From contig NZ_WSEN01000007.1 of NCBI RefSeq assembly GCF_009758255.1, forward strand, positions 203,312-267,311: a stretch of DNA of 64,000 nt. Reading direction: 5' to 3'. The notes under the pieces are model-generated. The model saw only the letters and a list, made by a program, of their open reading frames with translations, did not search any database and was not told the origin of the DNA. Positions 15,514-24,166 of the stretch are shown piece by piece. The stretch is from Microbacterium sp. MAH-37 (GTDB lineage Bacteria; Actinomycetota; Actinomycetes; Actinomycetales; Microbacteriaceae). The position numbers were made by a program, and so were the translations under genes. The first letter of the stretch is position 1; each line of letters opens with the position of its first letter.

Positions 15514-16950
15514 ATGACAGTCCCCGCATCCGCCCGCCCCCGCACTCTGGCCGAGAAGGTCTGGGACGACCACCTCGTCGTCAAGGGTGAGAACGGCGAG
15601 CCGGACCTGATCTACATCGACCTGCACCTGGTGCACGAGGTCACCAGCCCGCAGGCGTTCGACGGCCTGCGCTCCGAGGGGCGCCCGCTTCGTCGGCTCG
15701 ACCTGACCATTGCGACTGAGGATCACAACACCCCGACGCTCGCGATCGACAAGCCGATCGCCGACCTCACCAGCCGCACCCAGATCGAGACGCTGCGCCG
15801 CAACGCGGAGGAGTTCGGCGTCCGCCTGCACTCGCTGGGCGACGCCGAGCAGGGCATCGTGCACGTCGTCGGGCCGCAGCTGGGCCTGACCATGCCGGGC
15901 ATCACCGTGGTGTGCGGCGACTCGCACACGTCCACGCACGGCGCGTTCGGCGCGATGGCGTTCGGCATCGGCACCAGCGAGGTCGAGCACGTGATGGCCA
16001 CGCAGACGCTGCCGTTGAAGCCGTTCAAGACGATGGCGATCAACGTGGAGGGCACGCTGCGTCCTGGCGTCACTGCGAAGGACATCATCCTCGCCGTGAT
16101 CGCGAAGATCGGCACCGGCGGCGGACAGGGGTATGTGCTCGAGTACCGCGGCAGCGCCATCCGTGCACTCTCCATGGAGGGGCGCATGACGATCTGCAAC
16201 ATGTCGATCGAGGCGGGTGCCCGCGCCGGCATGGTCGCCCCCGACGAGATCACCTTCGACTACGTGCAGGGCCGTCCGCACGCCCCGCAGGGGCAGGACT
16301 GGGACGACGCGGTCGCCTACTGGCGCACGCTGCCCACTGACGAGGGCGCGGAGTTCGACGCCGAGGTGTTCATCGACGCTAACGAGCTGGAGCCGTTCGT
16401 GACCTGGGGCACCAATCCCGGGCAGGGCAGCTCGCTGTCGTCGACGGTTCCAGACCCCGCCGAGATCACCGACCCGAACGCCAGAGCCGCCGCCGAGCGC
16501 GCGCTGGAGTACATGGACCTCACGCCGGGCACGCCGCTGAAGGACGTGCAGGTGGATGCCGTGTTCATGGGCTCGTGCACCAACAGTCGCATCGAGGACC
16601 TTCGTGCCTTCGCATCGGTCATCAAGGGCAAGAAGAAGGCCGACGGCGTCCGCGTCATGGTCGTCCCCGGCTCGGCGCGGGTGCGTCTGGAGGCCGAGGC
16701 CGAGGGCATCGACCGGATCGTCGAGGAGTTCGGAGCGGAGTGGCGCTTCGCCGGCTGCTCGATGTGCCTGGGTATGAATCCCGATCAGCTCGCCCCCGGT
16801 GAGCGCTGCGCGTCGACATCCAACCGAAACTTCGAGGGCAGGCAGGGCAAGGGCGGTCGCACCCACCTGGTGTCGCCTCTGGTGGCCGCGGCCACCGCCA
16901 TCCGTGGCACACTGTCGAGCCCGAGCGACCTGGTCGCCGAGGAGGTCTGA
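15514..16950 (+). CDS. leuC: 3-isopropylmalate dehydratase large subunit
   Basis: 478 residues. Isomerises 2-isopropylmalate to 3-isopropylmalate with LeuD in leucine synthesis. The 4Fe-4S ligands are Cys355 (MGSCTNSR), Cys415 and Cys418 ([11 protein letters not shown]), all present; '[26 protein letters not shown]' is the aconitase-family signature. ATG at 15514. Lies downstream of the leader-peptide attenuator and is 3 bp from leuD, whose GAGGT ribosome site lies in the end of leuC. Confidence 0.97.
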   Translation: MTVPASARPRTLAEKVWDDHLVVKGENGEPDLIYIDLHLVHEVTSPQAFDGLRSEGRPLRRLDLTIATEDHNTPTLAIDKPIADLTSRTQIETLRRNAEEFGVRLHSLGDAEQGIVHVVGPQLGLTMPGITVVCGDSHTSTHGAFGAMAFGIGTSEVEHVMATQTLPLKPFKTMAINVEGTLRPGVTAKDIILAVIAKIGTGGGQGYVLEYRGSAIRALSMEGRMTICNMSIEAGARAGMVAPDEITFDYVQGRPHAPQGQDWDDAVAYWRTLPTDEGAEFDAEVFIDANELEPFVTWGTNPGQGSSLSSTVPDPAEITDPNARAAAERALEYMDLTPGTPLKDVQVDAVFMGSCTNSRIEDLRAFASVIKGKKKADGVRVMVVPGSARVRLEAEAEGIDRIVEEFGAEWRFAGCSMCLGMNPDQLAPGERCASTSNRNFEGRQGKGGRTHLVSPLVAAATAIRGTLSSPSDLVAEEV

Positions 16951-16953
16951 ATC

Positions 16954-17550
16954 ATGGAGAAGTTCACCACGCACACCGGTGTCGCCGCGCCCCTGAAGCG
17001 CTCCAATGTCGACACCGACCAGATCATCCCCGCCGTGTTCCTGAAGCGCGTCACCAAGACCGGGTTCGACGACGCGCTGTTCCACGCCTGGCGGCAGGAC
17101 CCAGGGTTCGTGCTCAACCAGGAGCCGTTCCAGACGGCGTCCGTGCTGGTCGCCGGTCCCGACTTCGGCACCGGCTCCAGCCGTGAGCACGCCGTGTGGG
17201 CGCTGCGCGACTACGGCTTCAAGGTCGTGCTGAGCCCCCGGTTCGCCGACATCTTCCGCGGCAACTCCGGCAAGCAGGGCCTGCTCGCCGCGACCGTCGA
17301 CGAGGCCGACATCGAGCGCATCTGGGCGCTCATCGACGAGGACCCCGGCCGTGAGATCACGGTCGATCTCGAGGCGCGAACCGCCACGATCGGGGGCTTC
17401 CAGACCGCCATCGGAATCGACGATTACACTAGATGGCGGCTCCTCGAAGGGCTCGATGACATCGGGCTCACGCTGCGCAACGAAGACAAGATCGCTCAGT
17501 TCGAGGCCCGCCGCGAATCGTGGCGGCCACGCACGCTTCCCGTCCGCTGA
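16954..17550 (+). CDS. leuD: 3-isopropylmalate dehydratase small subunit
   Basis: 198 residues, the swivel subunit of isopropylmalate isomerase. Begins '[33 protein letters not shown]' and contains '[44 protein letters not shown]', the family signature. Cotranscribed with leuC. Confidence 0.97.
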   Translation: MEKFTTHTGVAAPLKRSNVDTDQIIPAVFLKRVTKTGFDDALFHAWRQDPGFVLNQEPFQTASVLVAGPDFGTGSSREHAVWALRDYGFKVVLSPRFADIFRGNSGKQGLLAATVDEADIERIWALIDEDPGREITVDLEARTATIGGFQTAIGIDDYTRWRLLEGLDDIGLTLRNEDKIAQFEARRESWRPRTLPVR

Positions 17551-17616
17551 GGCCGGAAGCGCCCGTGGGCCGGGGCCACGAGCCCCGCGTTCCGAACGAA
17601 GAAGGATGAGGCCCGA

Positions 17617-18978
17617 ATGTCGACACCTGTGCGCGCAGCCGTAGGAGAGGGAACGAACGTGACCGTATCCGAACTCGCGATCCGCGGGGGGCGGCCTCTG
17701 CGGGGCCGGGTGGATGTCAAGGGCGCGAAGAACCTCGCCACCAAGGCCATGGTCGCCACCCTTCTCGGGGAGACGCCCAGCACGCTGCGCGACGTCCCGG
17801 ACCTCAGCGACGTCGCGGTCGTCCGCTCGCTGCTCGAGGTGCACGGGGTGCGGGTCGAAGAGGGCGACGAGCCCGGTGCCCTCACCTTCGACCCGAGTGG
17901 GGTCGAGTCGGCGCACATGGAGGAGATCGACGCGCACGCCGGCGCCTCCCGCATCCCGATCCTGTTCTGCGGCCCGCTGCTGCACCGGCTCGGGCAGGCG
18001 TTCATCCCCGACCTCGGCGGGTGCCGCATCGGCGACCGACCGATCGACTTCCATCTCGACGCGCTGCGCAAGTTCGGCGCCGTCGTGGAGAAGCTCCCCA
18101 GCGGCATCCGCCTGTCGGCCCCTGAGGGGCTGCGCGGCGCGAGCATCCATCTGCCGTACCCGAGCGTCGGCGCCACCGAGCAGGTGCTGCTGACCGCGGT
18201 GCGAGCGAAGGGCACGACCGAGCTGCGCAACGCGGCCATCGAGCCCGAGATCATGGATCTCATCGCGGTACTGCAGAAGATGGGTGCGATCATCTCGTAC
18301 GAGCCCAACCGGGTCATCTTCATCGAGGGCGTCGACACGCTGCGCGGCTACGACCACCGATCGATCTTCGATCGCAACGAGGCGGCCTCCTGGGCGAGCG
18401 CGGCGCTCGCGACCGACGGCGAGATCTTCGTCGGCGGCGCGCGCCAGCAGGAGATGCTCACGTTCCTGAACGTGTTCCGCAAGGCCGGCGGCTGGTTCGA
18501 CATCCAGGAGGACGGCATCCTGTTCCGCCGCGACGGCGAGCTCAAGCCGGTCGTCGTCGAGACCGACGTGCACCCCGGATTCATGACCGACTGGCAGCAG
18601 CCGTTGGTGGTCGCGCTGACCCAGGCCAACGGCCGCTCGATCGTGCACGAGACGGTGTACGAGAACAGGATGGGCTTCACCGACGCGCTGGTGAAGATGG
18701 GCGCCGACATCGTGGTGCACCCGCACGGTCTGCAGGACGGTCCGCGCCGCGTCGCGCGTCGCGAGCTGGAGCAGGCCGCGGTGATCACCGGCCCGACTCC
18801 GCTGCACGGCGCCGACATCGTCGTCCCCGATCTGCGCGGCGGCTACAGCCACGTGATCGCGGCGCTCACCGCACAGGGCGAGTCCCGTGTCTCCGGCGTC
18901 GACATCCTCAGCCGCGGCTACGAGAAGTTCCTCGACAAGCTCACCGCGCTGGGTGCGGACTTCGACGTCATCCGGTGA
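17617..18978 (+). CDS. murA: UDP-N-acetylglucosamine 1-carboxyvinyltransferase (housekeeping-type MurA)
   Basis: 453 residues. Transfers enolpyruvyl from PEP to UDP-GlcNAc, first committed step of peptidoglycan synthesis. Substrate-binding KGAKN near residue 35-39, active-site loop 'DLGGCRIGDRPIDFHLDAL' with the fosfomycin-target Cys at about 136, catalytic Asp in 'GFMTDWQQP', and 'SRGYEKFLDKLTALGADF' at the C-terminus. ATG 17617 (preceded by GAAGGATGAGG) and GTG 17659 (preceded by GGAGAGGGA) are both credible starts; the second would give a 439-residue protein. A second, HTH-fused MurA homologue lies at 42130-43710. Sits between leuCD and plsC. Confidence 0.93.
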   Translation: MSTPVRAAVGEGTNVTVSELAIRGGRPLRGRVDVKGAKNLATKAMVATLLGETPSTLRDVPDLSDVAVVRSLLEVHGVRVEEGDEPGALTFDPSGVESAHMEEIDAHAGASRIPILFCGPLLHRLGQAFIPDLGGCRIGDRPIDFHLDALRKFGAVVEKLPSGIRLSAPEGLRGASIHLPYPSVGATEQVLLTAVRAKGTTELRNAAIEPEIMDLIAVLQKMGAIISYEPNRVIFIEGVDTLRGYDHRSIFDRNEAASWASAALATDGEIFVGGARQQEMLTFLNVFRKAGGWFDIQEDGILFRRDGELKPVVVETDVHPGFMTDWQQPLVVALTQANGRSIVHETVYENRMGFTDALVKMGADIVVHPHGLQDGPRRVARRELEQAAVITGPTPLHGADIVVPDLRGGYSHVIAALTAQGESRVSGVDILSRGYEKFLDKLTALGADFDVIR

Positions 18979-18982
18979 GCTG

Positions 18983-19732
18983 ATGGCTGCCTCTGAGAAG
19001 GGCAGGCCCAGCCTGTTCTGGCCCCTCGCGGCCGTCGTCGTGCCCATCGCTTCGTACCTTGCCAAGCTGACCTTCATCGGCCGGGAGAAGCTGCCCCGTG
19101 AGGGCGCCTTCGTGCTGGCGCCGAACCACTACACGGAGTTCGACCCGATCATCGTGGCGCTGGCCGTGTGGCGGCTGCACCGGCTGCCGCGGTTCATGGC
19201 CAAGGAGAGCCTGTTCCGCGTGCCCGTGGTCGGCTGGGTGCTGAAGAACACCGGCATGGTGCCGGTCGCCCGCACCTCGTCGGCCTCGGCGGCGAAGCAG
19301 ACCATGCTGCAGTCGAAGGAGCTCGTCGAGCACGGCCGCGGCGTGATCGTCTACCCCGAGGGCACGCTGACGCGCGACCCGGAGCTGTGGCCGATGCGCG
19401 GCAAGACCGGTGCTGTCCGCCTGGCGCTGGCAGGAGACATCCCGCTCATCCCGATGGCGCACTGGGGCGCGCAGGAGATCATGCCGCGGTACGGCAAGAA
19501 GATCAGCTTCTGGCCGCCGCGCAAGCGCGTGCAGATCATCATCGGCGATCCGGTCGACCTGTCCGATCTGCGCGGACGGGCGGGGGAGCAGGCGGCCCTC
19601 ACCGAGGCGACTCGTCGACTCATGGATGCGATCGCGGTGCTGCTCGAAGAGCTCCGCGGAGAGAAGGCCCCGGCGGAGCGCTGGAACCCGGCAGATCACG
19701 GCCAGAAGGAGACGGGACGCCTTGACTCCTAA
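18983..19732 (+). CDS. plsC: 1-acyl-sn-glycerol-3-phosphate acyltransferase (PlsC-like)
   Basis: 249 residues. Acylates lysophosphatidic acid to phosphatidic acid at the membrane. HX4D motif NHYTEFD (His49, Asp54), 'FMAKESLFRVPVVGWVLKNTGMVPVAR' and the glycerol-phosphate-binding YPEGTLT (Glu126-Gly127-Thr128). One hydrophobic N-terminal segment. Starts 4 bp after murA and overlaps the start of gpsA by 11 bp, so the three form one transcription unit. Confidence 0.88.
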   Translation: MAASEKGRPSLFWPLAAVVVPIASYLAKLTFIGREKLPREGAFVLAPNHYTEFDPIIVALAVWRLHRLPRFMAKESLFRVPVVGWVLKNTGMVPVARTSSASAAKQTMLQSKELVEHGRGVIVYPEGTLTRDPELWPMRGKTGAVRLALAGDIPLIPMAHWGAQEIMPRYGKKISFWPPRKRVQIIIGDPVDLSDLRGRAGEQAALTEATRRLMDAIAVLLEELRGEKAPAERWNPADHGQKETGRLDS

Positions 19733-20864
19733 GCGCATCCCCGCCGGCACCGGTCCGCGTGTCGCCGTGATCGGCGCCGGCAGCTGGGGCACGACGTTCG
19801 GCAAGATCCTCGCCGACGGCGGCGCCCAGGTCACCATGTGGGCCAGGCGCCCCGAGCTGGCGCACGAGATCGCCGAGGCCAAGCGCAACTCGAAGTACCT
19901 GCCCGGCATCAATCTGCCGCGGACGATGGATGCCACGCCCGATCTGGCGAAGGCGCTGGACGGCGCCCAGCAGGTGTATCTGTCTGTGCCGAGTCAGTCC
20001 CTGCGCGAGAACCTGAAGGATCTGCGTCCGCTGCTCGAGGGCACCGACATGCCCCTGATCAGCCTGATGAAGGGCGTCGAACGCTCGACGACACTGCGGA
20101 TGAGCCAGGTGATCGAGCAGGAGCTGCACTGCGACCCTGCGCGCATCGCCGTCGCATCCGGACCCAACCTCGCCCTGGAGATCGCCCGCGAGCAGCCCAC
20201 TGCCGCCGTGATCGCCTCGCTCAGCGAGGAGACCGCCGACACGGTGGCGCGCACGGCGCGCAACAGCTACTTCCGCTCCTTCGTGAACACCGACGTGATC
20301 GGCACGGAGTTCGGCGGCGTGCTGAAGAACCTCATCGCCGTGGCGATCGGCATCGTCGACGGCGTGGGCTACGGCGAGAACACGAAGGCGTCGATCATCA
20401 CGCGAGGACTGGTCGAGATGACCGACTTCGCGGTCGCGAACGGCGCCCAGCCGAGCACTCTGCAGGGCCTCGCGGGCCTCGGCGACCTGATCGCGACCTG
20501 CCAGTCGCCGCTGAGCCGCAACAACACCGCCGGCCGGCTGCTCGGACAGGGCTACAAGTTCCAGGACGTGGTCAAGCAGATGAACCAGACCGCCGAGGGC
20601 CTGGCCTCGGTCGCCCCTGTGCTGCAGCTCGCCCACGAGGCGGATGTGCACATGCCCATCGTCGAGCAGGTGAAGATGGTGCTGGACGGGAAGATGGACC
20701 CCCGTGACATCGCGCCCCACCTGACGACGGACGACGACACCCCGCAGGGGGAGAGGACCGAACATGGACAAGCAGACGGTGGCGGTGCTCTTCGGCGGGC
20801 GTTCCAGCGAGCATTCGATCAGTTCCGCCACGGCGGGCGGGGTGCTGGCGGCGATCGATCGTGA
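19722..20864 (+). CDS. gpsA: Glycerol-3-phosphate dehydrogenase [NAD(P)+], with C-terminal extension overlapping ddl
   Basis: 380 residues. Reduces dihydroxyacetone phosphate to sn-glycerol 3-phosphate for phospholipids. Rossmann motif GAGSWGTTFG at 18-27; catalytic-lysine region 'GGVLKNLIAVAIGIVDGVGYGENTKAS' present. Starts with TTG at 19722, ten bases after GAAGGAG and inside the end of plsC. The family domain ends near 'MDPRDIAPHL', but no stop is met until 20864, so about 33 codons lie over the start of ddl in another frame. The usual length is about 335-340 residues, so this tail (Gly/Arg-rich) is odd. Confidence 0.93.
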   Translation: MTPKRIPAGTGPRVAVIGAGSWGTTFGKILADGGAQVTMWARRPELAHEIAEAKRNSKYLPGINLPRTMDATPDLAKALDGAQQVYLSVPSQSLRENLKDLRPLLEGTDMPLISLMKGVERSTTLRMSQVIEQELHCDPARIAVASGPNLALEIAREQPTAAVIASLSEETADTVARTARNSYFRSFVNTDVIGTEFGGVLKNLIAVAIGIVDGVGYGENTKASIITRGLVEMTDFAVANGAQPSTLQGLAGLGDLIATCQSPLSRNNTAGRLLGQGYKFQDVVKQMNQTAEGLASVAPVLQLAHEADVHMPIVEQVKMVLDGKMDPRDIAPHLTTDDDTPQGERTEHGQADGGGALRRAFQRAFDQFRHGGRGAGGDRS

Positions 20865-21852
20865 CCGCTACCGGGTGATCCCGGTCGGGATCACCCGCGA
20901 CGGCGCGTTCGTCCTCGAGGACGACGACCCCGCCAAGTTCCAGCTGGATGCCGCGAAGCTTCCCGAGGTCGCCGACAACGGCACCCGCGTGCGCTGGCCG
21001 GAGCCGGACGGCGTCCGTACCCTGCGCGTGGTGCGCGCCGATGGCGAGGAGGACGACCTCGGCGAGATCGACGTGGTGCTGCCGCTGCTGCACGGCCTGC
21101 ACGGTGAGGACGGCGCGATCCAGGGCTTCTTCGACGTGCTCGAGGTGCCCTATGCCGGATGCGGCATCCTGGACTCCGCGGTGAGCCTGGACAAGCACTA
21201 TACGAAGCTCGCCCTGCGGGCGGCCGGCATCGCCGTCTCACCGGGGATCACGGTGCGCAGCGCGCAGTGGAAGAGCGACCCGGAGAGCGTCCGCGCTGCC
21301 ATCGCCGAGCTGGGATCCGTGGTGTTCGTGAAGCCCGCGAGCGCCGGTTCGAGCGTGGGCGTCTCGCGCGTCGACGACGGCGACGGTCTCGACGAGGCAC
21401 TGCGGATCGCGTTCGCCGAGGACGTCAAGGTGCTCGTCGAATCGCGTGTCGCGGGCCGTGAGATCGAGGTCGGCGTGCTGGCCGGCCGTCAGGGAGCGCG
21501 CGCGAGGGCCTCGCTGCCCGGAGAGGTCGTGCTGACATCGCGCAGCTTCTACGACTTCGAGGGCAAGTACCTCGGAGGGGAGGGCGTCGAGATCGTCTGC
21601 CCCGCCGACGTCGACGCCGAGCTGATCGATCGCCTGCGCGACACCGCGGTGCGCGCCTTCGAGGCGGTGGACGGCAAAGGTCTGGCCCGCGTGGACTTCT
21701 TCGTCACCGCCGACGGCGAGCTGGTCGTCAACGAGCTGAACACGATGCCGGGGTTCACGCCGATCTCGATGTTCCCGAAGTGCTGGATCGCGTCTGGCCT
21801 GTCCTACGGAGAGCTGATCACCGAACTCGTCGAGAAGGGCCTCGAGCGCTGA
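20764..21852 (+). CDS. ddl: D-alanine--D-alanine ligase
   Basis: 362 residues, ATP-grasp enzyme joining two D-Ala for the peptidoglycan stem peptide. 'VAVLFGGRSSEHSISSATA' at the N-terminus, 'PLLHGLHGEDGAIQGFFDVLEVPYAGCGILDSA', 'VFVKPASAGSSVGVSRV' and the metal-binding 'RVDFFVTADGELVVNELNTMPGFTPISMFPK' are all family signatures. ATG at 20764 follows GGGGGAGAGG. Its first 101 bp are also read in another frame by the end of gpsA. Confidence 0.96.
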   Translation: MDKQTVAVLFGGRSSEHSISSATAGGVLAAIDRDRYRVIPVGITRDGAFVLEDDDPAKFQLDAAKLPEVADNGTRVRWPEPDGVRTLRVVRADGEEDDLGEIDVVLPLLHGLHGEDGAIQGFFDVLEVPYAGCGILDSAVSLDKHYTKLALRAAGIAVSPGITVRSAQWKSDPESVRAAIAELGSVVFVKPASAGSSVGVSRVDDGDGLDEALRIAFAEDVKVLVESRVAGREIEVGVLAGRQGARARASLPGEVVLTSRSFYDFEGKYLGGEGVEIVCPADVDAELIDRLRDTAVRAFEAVDGKGLARVDFFVTADGELVVNELNTMPGFTPISMFPKCWIASGLSYGELITELVEKGLER

Positions 21853-21879
21853 CCCCGGGTTCCTGAGGCTGCCGAAGGG

Positions 21880-22368
21880 TTACTCGACGAAGCCTTTCGG
21901 CTCGGCATCCGGGGCGATGCACTCGCTGGTCTTCGGGATCGACTGCACGCCGCTGACGATGCCGGTGTTGGCGAGCACTGCGTCGGCGCTGACCTTGGTC
22001 GTGTCGACGAACACCTGCACGGCGGGATCCCGCCCGTAGGTGGTCATCCGCATCCACGGCTCCTGCTTCGGGTCGACCAGCCAGTCGATGCCCTCCAGCG
22101 TGACGCACTGCAGCTCTGCGGTGGGGCCGGGCACGGCCACGCCGCAGGACAGCAGCACGGTGGTCGGGTCGCCCCAGGCGCCGGTGGCCTGGGCGTCGGT
22201 CCAGCGCCGGTCCTGGCCGGCGACGGCGTCGGGAAGGCGTACCGTCACCTCGGCGCAGAGCGGGTTGTTCGCATCCTTCGCGGGCTCGAGCGAGACGGTC
22301 TGGGAGCAACCGCTGAGGACGAGGGCCGTGAGCACGCAGGCAGCAGCGGCGAGACGGCGGAGGGGCAT
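21880..22368 (-). CDS. DUF3515 family lipoprotein
   Basis: 162 residues. Signal peptide with hydrophobic stretch 'AAAACVLTALVL' and lipobox LSGC (lipidated Cys21), so it is a membrane-anchored outward-facing protein. The mature part carries 'CAEVTVRLPD', 'TGAWGDPTTVLLSCGV' and a C-terminal 'SECIAPDAEP' with conserved cysteines, as in actinobacterial DUF3515 proteins, which typically lie between ddl and thiL. Function unknown. Divergent from thiL across 23 bp that must hold both promoters. Confidence 0.85.
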   Translation of the reverse strand: MPLRRLAAAACVLTALVLSGCSQTVSLEPAKDANNPLCAEVTVRLPDAVAGQDRRWTDAQATGAWGDPTTVLLSCGVAVPGPTAELQCVTLEGIDWLVDPKQEPWMRMTTYGRDPAVQVFVDTTKVSADAVLANTGIVSGVQSIPKTSECIAPDAEPKGFVE

Positions 22369-22391
22369 GCTTCCAGGCTACCTTTGACTTC

Positions 22392-23390
22392 ATGCCCCCT
22401 CGCGCCGCCTCCGACGATCCTCGCCTGGGAGATGTCTCGGAGGGCACCGTCCTCCGCAGCATCCTGTCCCGCACGAAGCCCGCGACGGCGACGATCATCG
22501 GCCCCGGTGACGACGCCGCGGTGATCGCCGCTCCGTCGGGCGCTGTCGTGGCCACGACGGACACCCTCGTGCATGGACCCGACTTCCGGCTGGCGTGGTC
22601 GAGCGGTTTCGACCTCGGCTGGAAGGCGGCGGCGGTCAACCTGGCGGATGTCGCCGCGATGGGGGCGACGCCGACGGCCCTGCTCGTCGCGCTCGCCGTG
22701 CCGCGCGATCTGCGGCTCTCGTTCGTCGAGCAGCTCGCCGACGGCTTCCACGCCGCCTGCGACGCGCTCGCACCGGGGTGCGCGGTCGTCGGTGGCGATC
22801 TCACGGTGTCGGATGTCCTGACGATCGCCGTCACCGCGCTGGGCGACCTCGGCGGCGTGCGCGCCGTGACGCGTTCCGGCGCCCGCCCCGGCGACGTCGT
22901 CGCGATCGCCGGCGAGATGGGCCTCGCGGCGCAGGGCCTCGGCGTGCTGTTCGGCCGGTTCCGCGACGGGGACACCCCGATTCCGGTGGATGCCGCCGCG
23001 CTGACCTCCGAGGAGCGCGCCGCGGTCACCGCGCAGCTGCGGCCGGTGCCGCCGATCGGCCTCGGCCCGGTGGCCGCGGTAGCCGGCGCCACAGCGATGA
23101 TGGACGTCTCGGACGGCCTCGCCCTCGACGCCGGTCGGATGGCGGACGCCTCTGAGGTGACGATCGCGCTGGATCGCGCCGCGCTCGGCATCCATCCGCG
23201 GCGGGCGCTGGCCGGCGGAGAGGACCATGCCCTGCTCGCCACGTTCCCGGGCGATGCGCTGCCGCCCGGATTCCGCAGGATCGGCCGGGTCATCGCCCGC
23301 ACCGAGCATCCGGTGCTCCACGACGGCGAGCCGGTCGGCCCGCTCGGCTGGGACCCCTACCGCGACTGGGACGGCCACGCCGGCAGCTGA
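22392..23390 (+). CDS. thiL: Thiamine-monophosphate kinase
   Basis: 332 residues, AIR synthase-like fold. Phosphorylates thiamine monophosphate to the diphosphate. 'GPGDDAAVIAAPSGAVVATTDTLVHGPDF' (metal/ATP-binding aspartates), 'GWKAAAVNLADVAAMGATPTALLVAL', 'VVGGDLTVSD' and 'MMDVSDGLALDAGRMADAS' are diagnostic. TACCTT ends seven bases before the ATG, so the mRNA may be leaderless. Confidence 0.93.
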   Translation: MPPRAASDDPRLGDVSEGTVLRSILSRTKPATATIIGPGDDAAVIAAPSGAVVATTDTLVHGPDFRLAWSSGFDLGWKAAAVNLADVAAMGATPTALLVALAVPRDLRLSFVEQLADGFHAACDALAPGCAVVGGDLTVSDVLTIAVTALGDLGGVRAVTRSGARPGDVVAIAGEMGLAAQGLGVLFGRFRDGDTPIPVDAAALTSEERAAVTAQLRPVPPIGLGPVAAVAGATAMMDVSDGLALDAGRMADASEVTIALDRAALGIHPRRALAGGEDHALLATFPGDALPPGFRRIGRVIARTEHPVLHDGEPVGPLGWDPYRDWDGHAGS

Positions 23391-23539
23391 GCTGCAGTCG
23401 GGCATCGCGCTGCCGTTCTCTGCTCGCGCTGTCCTTTCCTGCTCAGCCGTGAACTCGCGCGCCACTTCTCCGCCGGCGCTGCGCGTATTCACGCCGCGTG
23501 AGCAGAGAAGTGCCGCGCGCGCCGGATCGTGTCCCTAGT
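23391..23539. repeat. Structured intergenic segment between thiL and rsmD
   Basis: No gene. The segment holds nested inverted repeats: CGCGCGCCACTTCTC near 23456 and GAGAAGTGCCGCGCGCG near 23507, and TGAAC/GTTCA and CTGCTC/GAGCAG pairs around them. It lies between convergent genes and may terminate both; the word content (GCTCGCG, GAAGTGC.GCGCG) recurs at 54420-54540, so it may belong to a dispersed family. Confidence 0.35.
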
Positions 23540-24115
23540 TCACGCGGGCTGAGCGGGCTCCGCCCACCACACCCGGGTGTCGCCGTAGGTCTTCTCGCGC
23601 ACCAGCGTCAGCCCTGCCGCATCCAGTTCCGGCGGGGTGGAGCGCTTCGCGCGCTCGATCACGACGATCGCGTCGGGCGAGAGCCGCGGCGCGAGAGCGG
23701 CGAGATCGGCGGTCATGGCCGCATCGTCGAGGTCGTAGGGCGGATCGGTGAAGACCAGATCGAAGACCCCGGAGGTGCGCTGCAGGAAGCCGTGCACGGC
23801 GCTCTCGTGCACGCGGGCGTCCGCGACACGGGCGCCGAGCGCCTTCGAGACCGTCGCGACGTTGCGTCGCACGATCCCCGCCGCTGGGTGCGACTTCTCG
23901 ACGAGGTCGACGGATGCCGCGCCGCGGCTCCAGGCCTCCAGGCCCAGCGCGCCGCTGCCGGCGTACAGGTCGAGCACATGCGCACCGTCGATGACGCCCA
24001 TCGACTCCAGCGCGCCGAACAGCGACTCGCGCACCCGGTCGCTGGTGGGCCTCGTCCCGGCGGAGGGGACGTCCAGTCGCAGACCTCGGGCGGCCCCGGC
24101 GATGATCCTCGTCAC
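23540..24115 (-). CDS. rsmD: 16S rRNA (guanine(966)-N(2))-methyltransferase
   Basis: 191 residues. Methylates G966 of 16S rRNA with SAM. Starts GTG: 'VTRIIAGAARGLRLDVPSAGTRPTSDRVRESLFGAL', the family N-terminus; SAM motif LDLYAGSGALGLE at 48-60 and the N6/N2-MTase motif DPPY at 124-127. Divergent from recG with a 51-bp gap. Confidence 0.93.
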   Translation of the reverse strand: MTRIIAGAARGLRLDVPSAGTRPTSDRVRESLFGALESMGVIDGAHVLDLYAGSGALGLEAWSRGAASVDLVEKSHPAAGIVRRNVATVSKALGARVADARVHESAVHGFLQRTSGVFDLVFTDPPYDLDDAAMTADLAALAPRLSPDAIVVIERAKRSTPPELDAAGLTLVREKTYGDTRVWWAEPAQPA

Positions 24116-24166
24116 CCGTTCACGATACGACACGTGACGTCGTCGGCCTTCTCTAGACTCGTGAGC

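Noticed and set aside
15451..19077. A very long open frame on the minus strand across leuC, leuD and murA (about 1200 codons)
   Set aside because: It is antisense to well-supported enzymes and rich in Arg, Ala, Gly, His and Asp with no domain; high GC third positions leave stop-free antisense frames.
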